DNA of 64,000 nucleotides from Cyanophora paradoxa. Taxonomy: Eukaryota > Glaucocystophyceae > Cyanophorales > Cyanophoraceae. The stretch covers positions 88,033-152,032 of the forward strand of contig QPMI01000222.1 in the NCBI GenBank assembly GCA_004431415.1, read 5' to 3'. The notes below the pieces were generated by a model, which had not been told where the DNA came from, searched no databases, and was given only the letters and a program-made list of their open reading frames with translations. Below, one piece after another: positions 24,701 through 33,826 of this stretch (positions within the stretch are counted from its first letter, which is position 1; each line of letters begins with the position of its first letter). A program made the translations under genes and the position numbers.

Positions 24701-27015
24701 GCACGCGGGGCGCCGAGGCCGGGGCCGGCGGGGCGCACCACTGGACGCCCTTGAGGATGCCGTTCTCTGCCGACACGTCGACCCAGTACTGCCGCCGCCG
24801 CCGACGCCGCCGTCAGCGCGAGCCGCGGCCGCCGCGCGCGCGAGCAGACGCGGCGAAGGCTGAGGCTGAGGCCGCGGCAAAGGCGCACTGTGAGGCCGCG
24901 ATCCTTGAGGATTCGGGTGACGACCTCCATCTCGGGCGTCTGAAGCCGCCTGCGCAGGCGGGGTCGGGCCCGGGCCCCGGTCGTGGAGGGGCGGGGCGGG
25001 GCGGCCCCGCGCCGCGCGCGGCCGCGGCGCACCTGTAGGAGACCATGACGTCCAGCGCCTTGATCGGCGTCTGCGCGTCTGCGGGGCGGGGCGGGGCGTG
25101 AGTGCCGGCCGGCAGCGCGGGCGACGCGGGGCGCGGGGGCACCGGGCTCCACGACGGAGGTCCCCTGGGGCTGCGAGGGCGGCCCGGGCCGGGGCGGCGT
25201 GAGCTGCGGGCCGGCGCGGGACCAAGCTTCGAGGCGGGGCGGGGCGGGGCGGGGCGGACGCGGATCTTGGCGGCGAGGTCCTGCACCGCCTTCGCGTACG
25301 CGGCGCCTGGGAGCGAGGGGCAGTCGGCGCCGGAGGGGCGAGGGGCGTGCTGGGCTCTCGGCGGGCGCGGGCACCTTGCTGGCCCTGGGCGTGGATCTCG
25401 TCGACGCGGCCCAGGACGCCCAGCGCCGCCGCCACACGCCCCGGGTCCGCCTGCCTTCCGCATGGGCGGGACGGCGGGGGCGGGGGCGGGGGCGGCGGGC
25501 AGACGCGTACTGTGGAGGCGGCGGGGAGGGCGGCGGCGAGGGCGTGGAGGGTCTGGCCGCCCGGCGCGAAGGAAACGAGGCGCTTGCCGAGCCACGCCGC
25601 GTGCTCCAGCTCCCGCACGCACGCCCTGCGCCCCGCACGAGGCTCATGATCAGCGGCTTTGGGCGGCGGCTGGACAGGGCGAGCGCGTACGGGGACTGGA
25701 GCCACTCTGAGGGGACGATGGGGAGTGAGGCGCGAGGAGGGCGCGGGGGCGCGGGGCCGGGGCGCGGGCCGGGGCGGCACCGGGGGTGGCGAGGACGACG
25801 AGGCACTCGGCGCCCTCGATGGCCGCCGAGATAGCCTTGCGCCTGCGCGCCGGCCCGGCCCGGGCTCAGCCGGCGCGCCCGGCGCCGCGGGCGGGCGGGC
25901 GGGCGGGGGGGGCGGGGCGCGCCTGGCGAGGTTGGCGATCTCGCCGTCCAGCTCCGCCACGTCGTCGTCGTACCAGCACTGCCGCGCGCGGCGGCACCCG
26001 CCGGCGTCAGCGGGGCGAGGGCCGAGGGGCGAGTGCGGGAGGGGGTGCAAGGAGGGGAAGGGGGGGGGGGGCGGGGAGGGGGGGCGGGAGGGGAGCGGGG
26101 GGAGGAGATACAGCAGCGAGGCCGGGGTACGGGGGTGGGGAGGGAAGAGAAGGTAGAGCAGCGAGGTCGGGGGGGGGGGGGGGGGATAACAGCGAGGCCG
26201 GGGTACGCGGGGTGTGGAAGGGGGAGGGGAAGAGAAGGGAGAGCAGCGAGGTCGGGGCGGTGTAGAGGGGGGGGGGGGGGGGGAATAGGGCAGAAGGGGA
26301 AGGCGGGGGGGCGGGGGGGAGGAGGGGGTCTCAAGCTTAAGCGAAGGTTACGGGAGGGGCACCTTGAGGCCGTGGCGCTCGAGGGCGGCGGCGAGGGACG
26401 AGGCGGCGGCGACGCACGCGCCCCGCGCGAAGCTCAGCACCCTGCGCCCCGCTCGGCGCCCGCGGCCCCGCCGGAGGGGTACCGGGGCGGACGCACGCGT
26501 CGTGGTAGTGGATGGGGGCCTCCGGCCGCGGGTCCGGCAGCGGCGCCGCGCTGTAGTTCCGCGCCCGCCGCTTCCGCGCCGCAGGAGGGGCGGCCTGCGG
26601 GGCCCCGGCCGCGTCCGGCGCGCGCGTCAGAGGCGCGAGCGCGATCGCACACGGTGCGACGGGGCGCGCACCGGCGGGGCGCTGCTGTGGAACTGGACGG
26701 CCGCAGGGGCGGGAGCCGGCGGCGGCTTGGCGTCGCCCTGCGGGGGCGGGGGCGCGGCGCGTCACGGGCGCACGGCGAGCGTGGGCGCCCAGCGGGGCGC
26801 GCTCGCGCCTGAAGGACGTCAACGTGCACGTCCTCCGCGTCCAGCGACGGCGCCGCTCCGGCGCTCCACGATGACGACGTCATTTGCATGCAGAGCTGGC
26901 CTGGCCTGGGCGAGTTCTGCATCTGCAGGAACTCCTCGGCAGGATCCGCGGCCGCGGGTGCCGCTGCTGTACATGTCGGCGCCGGCGCCCAAGACCCCGA
27001 CGCTGACGTCGGCAT
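15704..27015 (-). CDS. Tandem-TIR transmembrane receptor with coiled coil and large C-terminal region
   Basis: Reads leftward from ATG 27015 (MPTSASGSWAPAPTCTAAAP) to a stop at 15706-15704, over 25 exons and roughly 2,000 residues. Order: Pro/Ala-rich N-terminus; TIR1 (about residues 115-235); TIR2 (280-410); helical linker; one membrane helix (about 635-660); coiled coil with repeated EAEKQ, RRATEES and QNxTAKALV units; a stretch DPESALLFAIEALASAG; then a region with Cys and N-x-S/T sites, a WD-like IQFYDLR strand, and a fibronectin-like end (TYTCTARVKSSAGFGG). TIR domains signal through self-association or cleave NAD+; the Glu position after the conserved Cys is kept in both (ACVRELE, YCIDEFE). 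TIRs should be cytosolic and the C-terminal part on the other side. No P-loop ATPase was found. Donors at 26808 and 25922 are GC. Continuity across 21.3-21.7 kb rests on one phase-0 splice (acceptor before RFPFHSHFIADP). Confidence 0.8.
21418..21470. repeat. 25-bp direct duplication
   Basis: CCGATGCCGTCGGCGTCCTG (plus CGCA) occurs twice in tandem at about 21421 and 21446, in the same intron as the 25-bp triple repeat. Confidence 0.85.
21662..21738. repeat. 25-bp tandem repeat, three copies, in a TIR-receptor intron
   Basis: The word TTTTGACTGCCACTATTTCG (continuing GCAA) is repeated three times with little change. It lies just inside the intron that follows the exon ending FFIDDYGDVL. Confidence 0.9.
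22460..23173 (-). other. Transmembrane helix and coiled coil of TIR receptor
   Basis: Exon 23092-23173 and the exon starting at 23028 join to encode a basic stop (QEVQKRRTT) and a helix (AIVVATIAAVLLAALIVSII). The large exon below 22970 encodes charged heptad-like repeats: a 21-bp unit coding SRRATEE three times (about 22770-22835) and a 45-bp unit coding QNxTAKALVxAQVA three times (about 22460-22585). N-x-T sites in the latter would be glycosylated if this side is extracellular. Confidence 0.82.
24225..25070 (-). other. TIR domain 2
   Basis: Spliced exons give KALDVMVSYRRLQTPEMEVV, TRILKDRGLTYWVDVSAENG, WGKAIAAAIKGASTMLVLLT, PDWIQSQYCIDEFEYACAQH and KRVVIIELAPVPPLPDDLDD. This is a more canonical TIR than the first: DVMVSYR, GLTYWVD, a hydrophobic strand MLVLLTP, then SQYCIDEFEYA with Cys and Glu at the positions of SxWCxxE, and a KRVVIIEL strand. 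A helical segment (QKMCLEAVNSW) follows. Confidence 0.88.
25400..26530 (-). other. TIR domain 1
   Basis: Exons spliced in phase give YHDAVLSFARG (beta-A, like YDVFISF), LAAALERHGLKCWYDDDVAE (box G-L-x-W-x-D), LARRKAISAAIEGAECLVVL and TPEWLQACVRELEHAAWLGK followed by RLVSFAPGG. The order matches beta-A, alpha-A/beta-B, beta-C and the catalytic-helix region of TIR folds. Glu in CVRELE sits where NAD-cleaving TIRs carry their catalytic Glu. The intron starting at 25922 uses a GC donor; another spans the G-rich minisatellite at 26.0-26.34 kb. Confidence 0.85.
26040..26335. repeat. G-rich minisatellite in TIR1 intron
   Basis: Units of the type AGCAGCGAGG(C/T)CGGGG occur at about 26111, 26158, 26190 and 26241, separated by poly-G runs. 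On the coding strand this is a C/T-rich intron between the exon ending LERHGLK and the exon starting CWYDDD. Confidence 0.8.
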
Positions 27016-27750
27016 GATCGCCGGCCAAGCTGAGGGCGAGCCGCGCGCGCGCCGGACGCTCTTGGAGATCGCCCCGCCCGCGTCCGCTGATTAGCTTGCA
27101 ATTGCTAGCGCTGCGTCGACGTCAGGCGCTGCGAGCTCTAGCTTGCTGGTGAGCTTGCTGGCAAACTGCTGCGATCAGTCGAGCTCGAGCTCAGGCGTTG
27201 CAATTTTTGCCACCGCGCGCTTCGGGGCACGCATGCGTGATCTGCAGATTCTGCACTCGTGCCGGTGCGACTCGTGCGAGACAGGCAGGGCCTCACGACT
27301 TGGACTCGCGCGACTTAGCACGTTAACAGGCTAATAGCAGCTCCTCAGCGACCCGGCGGTTAGGCCCGTTAGGGGCGCGCGCGCCGCGGCGCGCCGCGCG
27401 GTACCGGATCCGGAATCGTGAGTCGTGATCATGACGTCGACGGCCACGGACGGCCCACGGTCCGCCCACCGTCCAGACGTGACGGACCCTGGAGGTCGGT
27501 GACGCTTTGCTTCTACCCCTGCAGACCTCGGGTACAGAAACGCTGCGTTCGCAATTCCACGCACGCAGAACGCTCGGACTGGACAGCCGCCGCGGTAGCC
27601 CGCGGTTTGTCGTGCTTCTCCGGTGCCATGGAGCTAAGCTAGACATCCAGATCCACCGACCCAGCCCGAGCCCGTTTTAGGCCGACTTTAGCTATCGCCG
27701 CGCGAGGGCCTCAGCGAGCGGGCGGATCGGCCTTCAAGAGCGGCGGCAGC
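27016..27750. other. Divergent intergenic region
   Basis: Lies between the TIR receptor (minus) and the EF-hand-like gene (plus). It contains AGCTCGAGCTC-type palindromes, GCGCGCGCCGCGGCGCGCCG near 27376, and no supported exon. It presumably holds both promoters. Confidence 0.45.
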
Positions 27751-30637
27751 ATGGCGGAGGCGAGCTCTGAAACCGCCGCCCCGCAGCCGGCATCGGCCTC
27801 TCAAGCCGCAGCGCCGCCGCCTGCCGCGGAGGCGGCGCAGGGCGCAGCAGAGCTGCCGCGCCCCTCTAGCGCCGCGACCGTTAGCATGGGCCCCAGCGGC
27901 GCCAAGAAGAAGAGCCGCGCGGCCAAGGACGGCAAAGTCGACCCGCTCGCGTTCCTCGACATGGTCGTCATTGCGGATGCGGAGGAGCCGCAGGAGGAGG
28001 AGGAGGAAGAGGAAGAGGACTCTGGCGCCGAGGGGGAAGGCGGCTCCCCGGGCGAGGAGGGGGACGCGCAGCCGCGGCAGCTGAAGAGTCTCGGGAAGAG
28101 CAAGAGCTTCGCTTCCGGGAAGCTCATAAAGGTCGGGAGCAAGAAGCAGCTGGACATGCCGGAGCTCGAGCTGAAGAACATCGCGAGGCCGCCGCGCGCG
28201 CGCGACCACGCGACGACGCGCGAACGCGGCGACAACCGGCGCCGCTCCCTCGCGACCGACGTCCCCGCCAACCTCCCCCAGGCACGGCCGCCGCCGCTCC
28301 GCGCTCGCTCGTCCCCCGCCCGCCCGCCCGCCTCGCGCTGAGCGTGGGGCGCGGGGCGCGCAGCCGACGTTCATCGAGGAGGTGCGCGAGTTCTACCAGC
28401 AGCACCGGGCGGCCAGCACGCGCCGCGAGGTCGCCGCCGAGCGCGCCGCGCACCTCCAGGCGAGCCAGAGCCTTGCGCCGCCTCCGCCCCGGAACCTGAC
28501 GCGCGGCAGGCGCTGGAGGCGGCGGGGCTCATCGAGTCGGGGCAGGCCCAGTCGGCCGCGACCGAAGAGATGCAGCGCGCCGCCGACGCCTACAGCGACA
28601 TGCGCGCACCTCCCCCCCCCCTCTTCCCCTCACCTGATCTGATCTGACCTCCCCGCAGCAACCTGCTGCGGCGGGACATGCTCCGCTTCGACAAAGGGGT
28701 CTCGGACGCCATCGGGCGGGTGTGGGCGCTCGTGGACGCGGCGGGGGCGGGGCGGGTGGACCGCTGGCAGTACCGCGACTTCTTCATGCTCCTCTACCGA
28801 GGGTTGCACGAGGTGCGGGGGGCGCCGGGGCGGGCCGCGGCGGGCGGGGGGCGGGCCGGGCCGGGCCGGGCCGGGCTCTAGGGCCCTGTGAGACTTCGAG
28901 GGCGGTCCGGTTGGGAGGGAGCGTTTATGGCGGGCCTCGCAGGAGTGGGACGAGGGCCAGGCGGGGCAGCACGCGCGGGAGGACTGGGAGATCGACCGCC
29001 GCGGCACCGACTTCGTCGACCGCGCCCGCTTCAAGCTCTCCCTCTTCCAGGTGCGAGATGGACAGAGAGAGAGGAGTTCTAGGAGACCCGCCTCGCTCTC
29101 TCTCTCTCCCTCTTCCGGCTCGCTCTCATCTCCGCGCTCCCCCCTCCATCTCAGCTCGCCGACGCCTGGACGGAGTCCATCGCCGCCCCGGAGTGCGCCG
29201 TACCCCCCGCGCCCCCCGCCCCCCTACCCCCCACCCTCATTCTATCTCTTTCTGAGCGCCGAGGGGGGTACAGGTACATCCGCTTCCTGGAGCGGGTGTA
29301 CGAGCGGGCGACGAAGCCGGACCCCGCCACCGGCAAGCCCGTCCTCCGCCAGGTCCGAGGGGGGGTTGGGGGGGGGGGGGGAAGGAGAAGGGGGGGAGGA
29401 GATAGAAGGGGCGGGGCCTAAGGGGCGAGAGGGGCGAGAGGAGCCCTCCGACAGGTCCGAGGGGCGGGGGGGGGAAGGGGGAGGGGAGGAGAAGAGGGGG
29501 GGGGGGTCGAATGGATGGATAGAAGGGGACGCGCTTCGCCCCCCAGGCCCCCGCCCCCGCTCGCCCCGACCCGACCCGGTCTCACCCGATCCACCCGCTC
29601 GCCAGTGGTTCGAGCTGGAGCCCGGGGGCATGCTACCCACCGAGGAGGAGCTCGCCTCGCTCGGTACCCCCCCCCCGCTCCCCCCTCCCCCCCCGCCTAC
29701 GTCTCACCCTCTTCGTTCGCAGGGATCTCGATCGAGGGGCCGCTGGGCGCCCTGCCCGAGCTTCAGCTGGGCGAGTCGCACCTCCCCGCCGACGGGCCCA
29801 AGCTCGAGGTGCGAGAGGCTTCAGATTTGATCCCGCGGCCCAGATTCGATCTGAGCGCCTCTCCTCTCCTCGTTGCAGCTGGCGAAAGTTCGCCTGGCTG
29901 GGTTCGGAGGCGGCGCGGCGCACAGGCCCGACTGCCCCTGCGTCCGGTGCCAGGTGCGCCGCACCCCTCCCGCTGCGGCACCGGTCCCAGCAAACGCGCC
30001 GCCCCTCAGAAACGGCGGGCGATGGCGGCGAAGGAGGAGGCGCTGCGCCGGCAGCGGCGGAAGCTCATCGGCTTCGGCCGCGTCGAGGTGCTTGGCTTGC
30101 TTGCTTGCCGACTCCTTCGGCTTCGCTTTGCTTCCCGGCTTCCTTCCTGACAGCGCGCGCGCGCAGGACGCGCCGTCGGCGCGGCGGGAGGCGTCGCAGC
30201 CGCTGAACCACTCCCGCGCCGGCAGCCGCCGGCCCTCGACCTCCTACTCCAACGTGCATCCCCCCTCTCCCCCCCTCCCCCTTCTACCCCCCCTGACACC
30301 CCCCCCCCCCCCCCCCCTACAGCTGGAGCAGGCGCCGAGGAGCTCACGGCGGGCCTCCGTCATGGGCCACCCGGCCTCCTCCGCCTCCATCGTCGAGCGG
30401 TGCTGCGGCCTCTGCGTCTTCCCTCCCATCTCTTCTTCTGCTCGAACTAAGCTCCGCCGCGCAGGGCGGGGTCGATCCGGCGGGACCGCGGGGCGGCGAT
30501 CGAGCTGGCGGCCGGCGCCGCCGCCGAGCGCATTATGGCGGCCGCTATGGCCGGCCGGCCGCCCCTCTCCGGCGGCCGCCGCATCTCCGCCCGGGTCCAG
30601 CAGGGCGGGACCGGAGGGGCGCTGGACTCGCCGGCGC

Positions 30638-30670
<33 letters not shown>

Positions 30671-33503
30671 GCTCGAATGTCCGCACGCCCTCCCCCGCCG
30701 GCTCACGGAAGGAATCGCCCTCGGGGTCCCGCCGCGAATCCGCCATAGTCTCGGACGCAGGCTCCCGGTGCGCTGTACCCCCCTCCCTCCCCTTCGGATC
30801 TAACGTACCCCCCACCAGGTCGCGCTCGGTGGGTAGCCTGCAGGCCGAGGCCCGGGCGGACTCCCCCGCCGGATCGAACCGGGGTACTCCGAGGGCGGGG
30901 GCGGGTGCGGCGACAGGGTCGCCAGCCCTGCGCGCCGCGCGCGCCCCGCACGCCGACTCGCCCCCGCGGACGCCAGCGCCGGCGGGGCCGCCGGCGGGGG
31001 GTACGCCCAGCATCCACCTCCGCCGCGCGAGCGACACGATGGGCGAATCGGACCTGGAGCTGGGGCCGGCGGCGGCGGCGGCGGCGGCGGGGGCGGCCCC
31101 GGGGGGCCTCGCCCCCAGCGACGCCCTCTCTGCCTCCTCGCGGCTCCACCACGTCGCCTCGGTGCCGGTACCCCCGCAGGACCTGGGCCCTGAGCCGCTA
31201 GAGGGCCTTGCGTCCATCGGGCCCGTGCCCAGCCCCCAGCGCGGACCCGCCGAGCCGCAGGCGGCACCGTCGCCTGCACCCGAGCCCGAGCCCGAGCCGG
31301 CGGCGGCCCCTGCGCCGGCCCCGGCCCCGGCCCCGGCCCCGGCCCCGGCCCCGGCCCCGGTCCCGGCCCGGCCCCGGCCCCGGCCCGGTGCAGCCGGTCG
31401 AGGCCGCCCCGTCTCCCGAGGCCGCCGCCGCCCTCCGCCCGGCCTCCTCGCTCCCCCTCCGCCCCGCAAGTCCGCCATGAAGCGGCGCGAGTCCGACACC
31501 CCCCTCCAGGCCCCGGCGCCCCCGCCCGAGGCCCCCGCCGAGCCGGCGTCTTCGGCTCCCGATCCCGCCCCGTTTACCGTTCCGACTCCGGCGCCCCTCC
31601 GGTCAGCGATGAAGCGGCGCTCGTCTGCGGCCTCCGATCCGCCGCCGGCCATCCTGACGGAGCCGGCGGAACAAGCCGCCCCGGCCCCGGCCTCGGCGTC
31701 GTCCGCTCCCCCCTCCCCTTCGCCCGCCCCTTCGCCCGCCCCTTCACCCGCCCCCGCCGCGGCCCCGGCTCGTGCGGCGTCGCCCTCGCTGCCCCCGGCC
31801 CCCCTCCGATCGGCGATGCGGCGTCCGTCCGTCCAGACCGACGCGCCGCCCGCCGCGTCGGCCGAGCCGCCGGGCCTCCCCTCGGCCGCCTCCGCCCCGC
31901 CCTCGCCCTCCCTCCCCCCGCGCCCCTCCGCTCCGCGATGAAGCGGCCCTCGGTCCAGAGCGACGCGCCGCCGCCCCTCGCGCCGCCCGCCCCGTCCGAA
32001 CCGCCGCCGGCGCTCCCTTCCGCCGCGTCGGCGCCGGCCTCGCCGGCCGCCGCCTCTCTGCCGCCCCCGCCGATGCGCTCCGCCATGAAGCGCCCTCCGT
32101 CTCCAGCGACGCGCCAACGTCCGCGGAGCCGCCCTCGCAGCAGCCGCCCTCGCGCCCGCCGTCTGAGCCGTCCGACTCGCGGCCGCCCTCCGCCGCCGCC
32201 GCCGCGCCGGCGCCCCGCCGGTCGGCCATGCGCCGCCGCGATTCCGACGAGTCCCCGCCGCCCCGCCCGCCGCCCCTGCCCCCGCCCCCGAGCCGGCCCC
32301 CGCCACCCCGGCCTCCCCCGCCCCGGCGCTCGCGTCGGCCTCTTCTGCGCGGTCCTCGCTGGCGCCCGTCGTGGTACCCCAGGTCGCCCCCTCGGAGAGC
32401 GCGCGGGCCGCCTCGCCCCCCGCCGACCCCTACGGCGTCTCCGCGCCCTACGAGGCGGGGGAGGCCGAGCCGCAGGGGGGGTACGCCCTCCTCGGGGACG
32501 ACCCCGAGCGCGACGAGCTGGAGGAGGAGTGGGAGGAGTTCAGGCGGCAGGAGGGCCTACCCCCCGACGGGGACGGGCCCAGTACCCCCGACGAGTTCCT
32601 CGCCTGGGCCGGCCTCTCCCGCTCCCGCTCCGCCCCCATCATCGGTAACCCTCTACCCCCTTGTACTTTCCCCCGCCTTCCGTCCATCTCACGCTCCCCT
32701 CCAGATGACGTCGCCGCGTTTCTTCGGCCGCGAAACGTGTACCGCCTACCCCCACCCAAGCCCCGCTACATCCTGGTTTGCCGCGTACCCCTCCCCGCGC
32801 TCCCGTACGCATTCTGAACTCTTCTCCCCAGCCGCCCGTGACGTCCGCCCCAACGTTCCGCGCCGTCATCGCCCGTGCGCCGTACCCCCCTCCCCTTCTT
32901 CTGGAGCTCTGAGCTGACGCGGGCGCCCGGAAGTGCCGCCGACCGGAGTCGACCCGGCGGCGCCCCCGCGCAAGGGCTCGCACCGCGCCGCCGGCTGGTC
33001 CTTCGTCTCCGTGGCCCGCGACGGCCGCAAGGGGTACGCACGCCTTTCCTCTGCCCCGGCGCCCCGCCCCTTACGCGCCCCGCCACTCGGGCAGGCGCGT
33101 GGCGCAGCGGGACGTGCTGGAGACGGTTCGGGCTGCGCGGGAGGCGCAGCACGCGCTGCTCGAGCGCGACTGGGACGCGAGAATGCGCGCCGAGCGCGAC
33201 CGCCTCGTCCGCTCCTCCGCGGCCGCCAAGGCTCGCCCGCCCGCCCGCCCGCCCGCCCGCCCGCCCGCCCTTTCCCTTACCAGGAAACAGGTCGGGTACC
33301 GCCCTCGGACGCGGGAGGGCGCGCGGGCGACCTCGCCCCCGACGATCGTGCCGGCGCGCTACTTGGACGCGGCGGAGAGCGCCGAGGCGGGTTTCGTCCC
33401 GGAGGGCCACAGGGCGCCCCCCGGGGCCCTGTTCCCGGACCGGCGCCCCGCCTCCCGCGGCTTCCAGCGCTCCCTCCACGCCGCCTACCTATCCGTCGAC
33501 TAG
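27751..33503 (+). CDS. EF-hand-like protein with repeated RSAMKRxS motifs
   Basis: Starts at ATG 27751 (MAEASSETAAPQPASASQAA) and ends with TAG at 33501-33503 (HAAYLSVD). The first exon holds an acidic run and KSLGKSKSFASGKLIKVGSK. Later exons encode PTFIEEVREFYQQH, NLLRRDMLRFDKGVSDAIGR with VDAAGAGRVDRWQYRDFFML (a calcium-binding-loop-like D-x-x-G-x-G-x-V-D-x-x-x-[FY]), FVDRARFKLSLFQLADAWTE and YIRFLERVYERATKPD. The C-terminal half is low-complexity Pro/Ala/Ser with a glutamine run and six RSAM(K/R)R-type motifs, then an acidic segment (DPERDELEEEWEEFRRQEGL) and a helical end. Donors at 28183, 28458 and 28602 are GC. Three apparent single-base shifts interrupt 31.9-32.3 kb. Role unknown; a ciliary one would be guesswork from the dynein nearby. 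Confidence 0.7.
31308..31392. repeat. CCCCGG-rich microsatellite-like coding tract
   Basis: The six-base word CCCCGG is repeated about ten times, coding an alternating Ala-Pro run in the EF-hand-like protein. Confidence 0.85.
31474..32245 (+). repeat. Six RSAM(K/R)R-S motifs
   Basis: Motifs read RKSAMKRRES, LRSAMKRRSS, LRSAMRRPSV, LRSAMKRPSV, MRSAMKRPPS and RRSAMRRRDS, each followed by a Pro/Ala-rich spacer of about 30-45 residues. R-R-x-S is the classic basophilic (PKA-type) phosphorylation pattern. DNA of the spacers is itself repetitive and hosts the apparent frameshifts. Confidence 0.75.
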
Positions 33504-33826
33504 CACTAACCGTAGTGCGAATTTCGTGTCGAAGAAGCGTCGCTCTGTCCTCTGAGGCTCGAATCTTTTCCCTCCGTGGAGAGGACGCGTCAAAGAGTGC
33601 GCACGAATCTTTTCTGTGAGCTGAGAGGCAGGACTACTGCTAGCTAGCAAGCCTGCGTGAACTCGGGATGGATCTGCCAAGGATCTGCCATCTCGAGTCT
33701 CGCTCGAGCTCGAGGGACCGGAGACTCTCTGAGAGGTCAACGTTCCTCAGACTCGTCGACTACCTATCCGTCGACTAGCGTGCATGAATCTCTTGTCGAG
33801 GGAGCGTTGAAAGGAACGCTTCTCCC
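33504..33826. other. Convergent intergenic region with duplicated 3' end
   Basis: CTACCTATCCGTCGACTAG, the last codons and stop of the upstream gene, recurs at about 33760-33778, shortly before the stop of the minus-strand RING gene. No exon seen. Confidence 0.6.
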
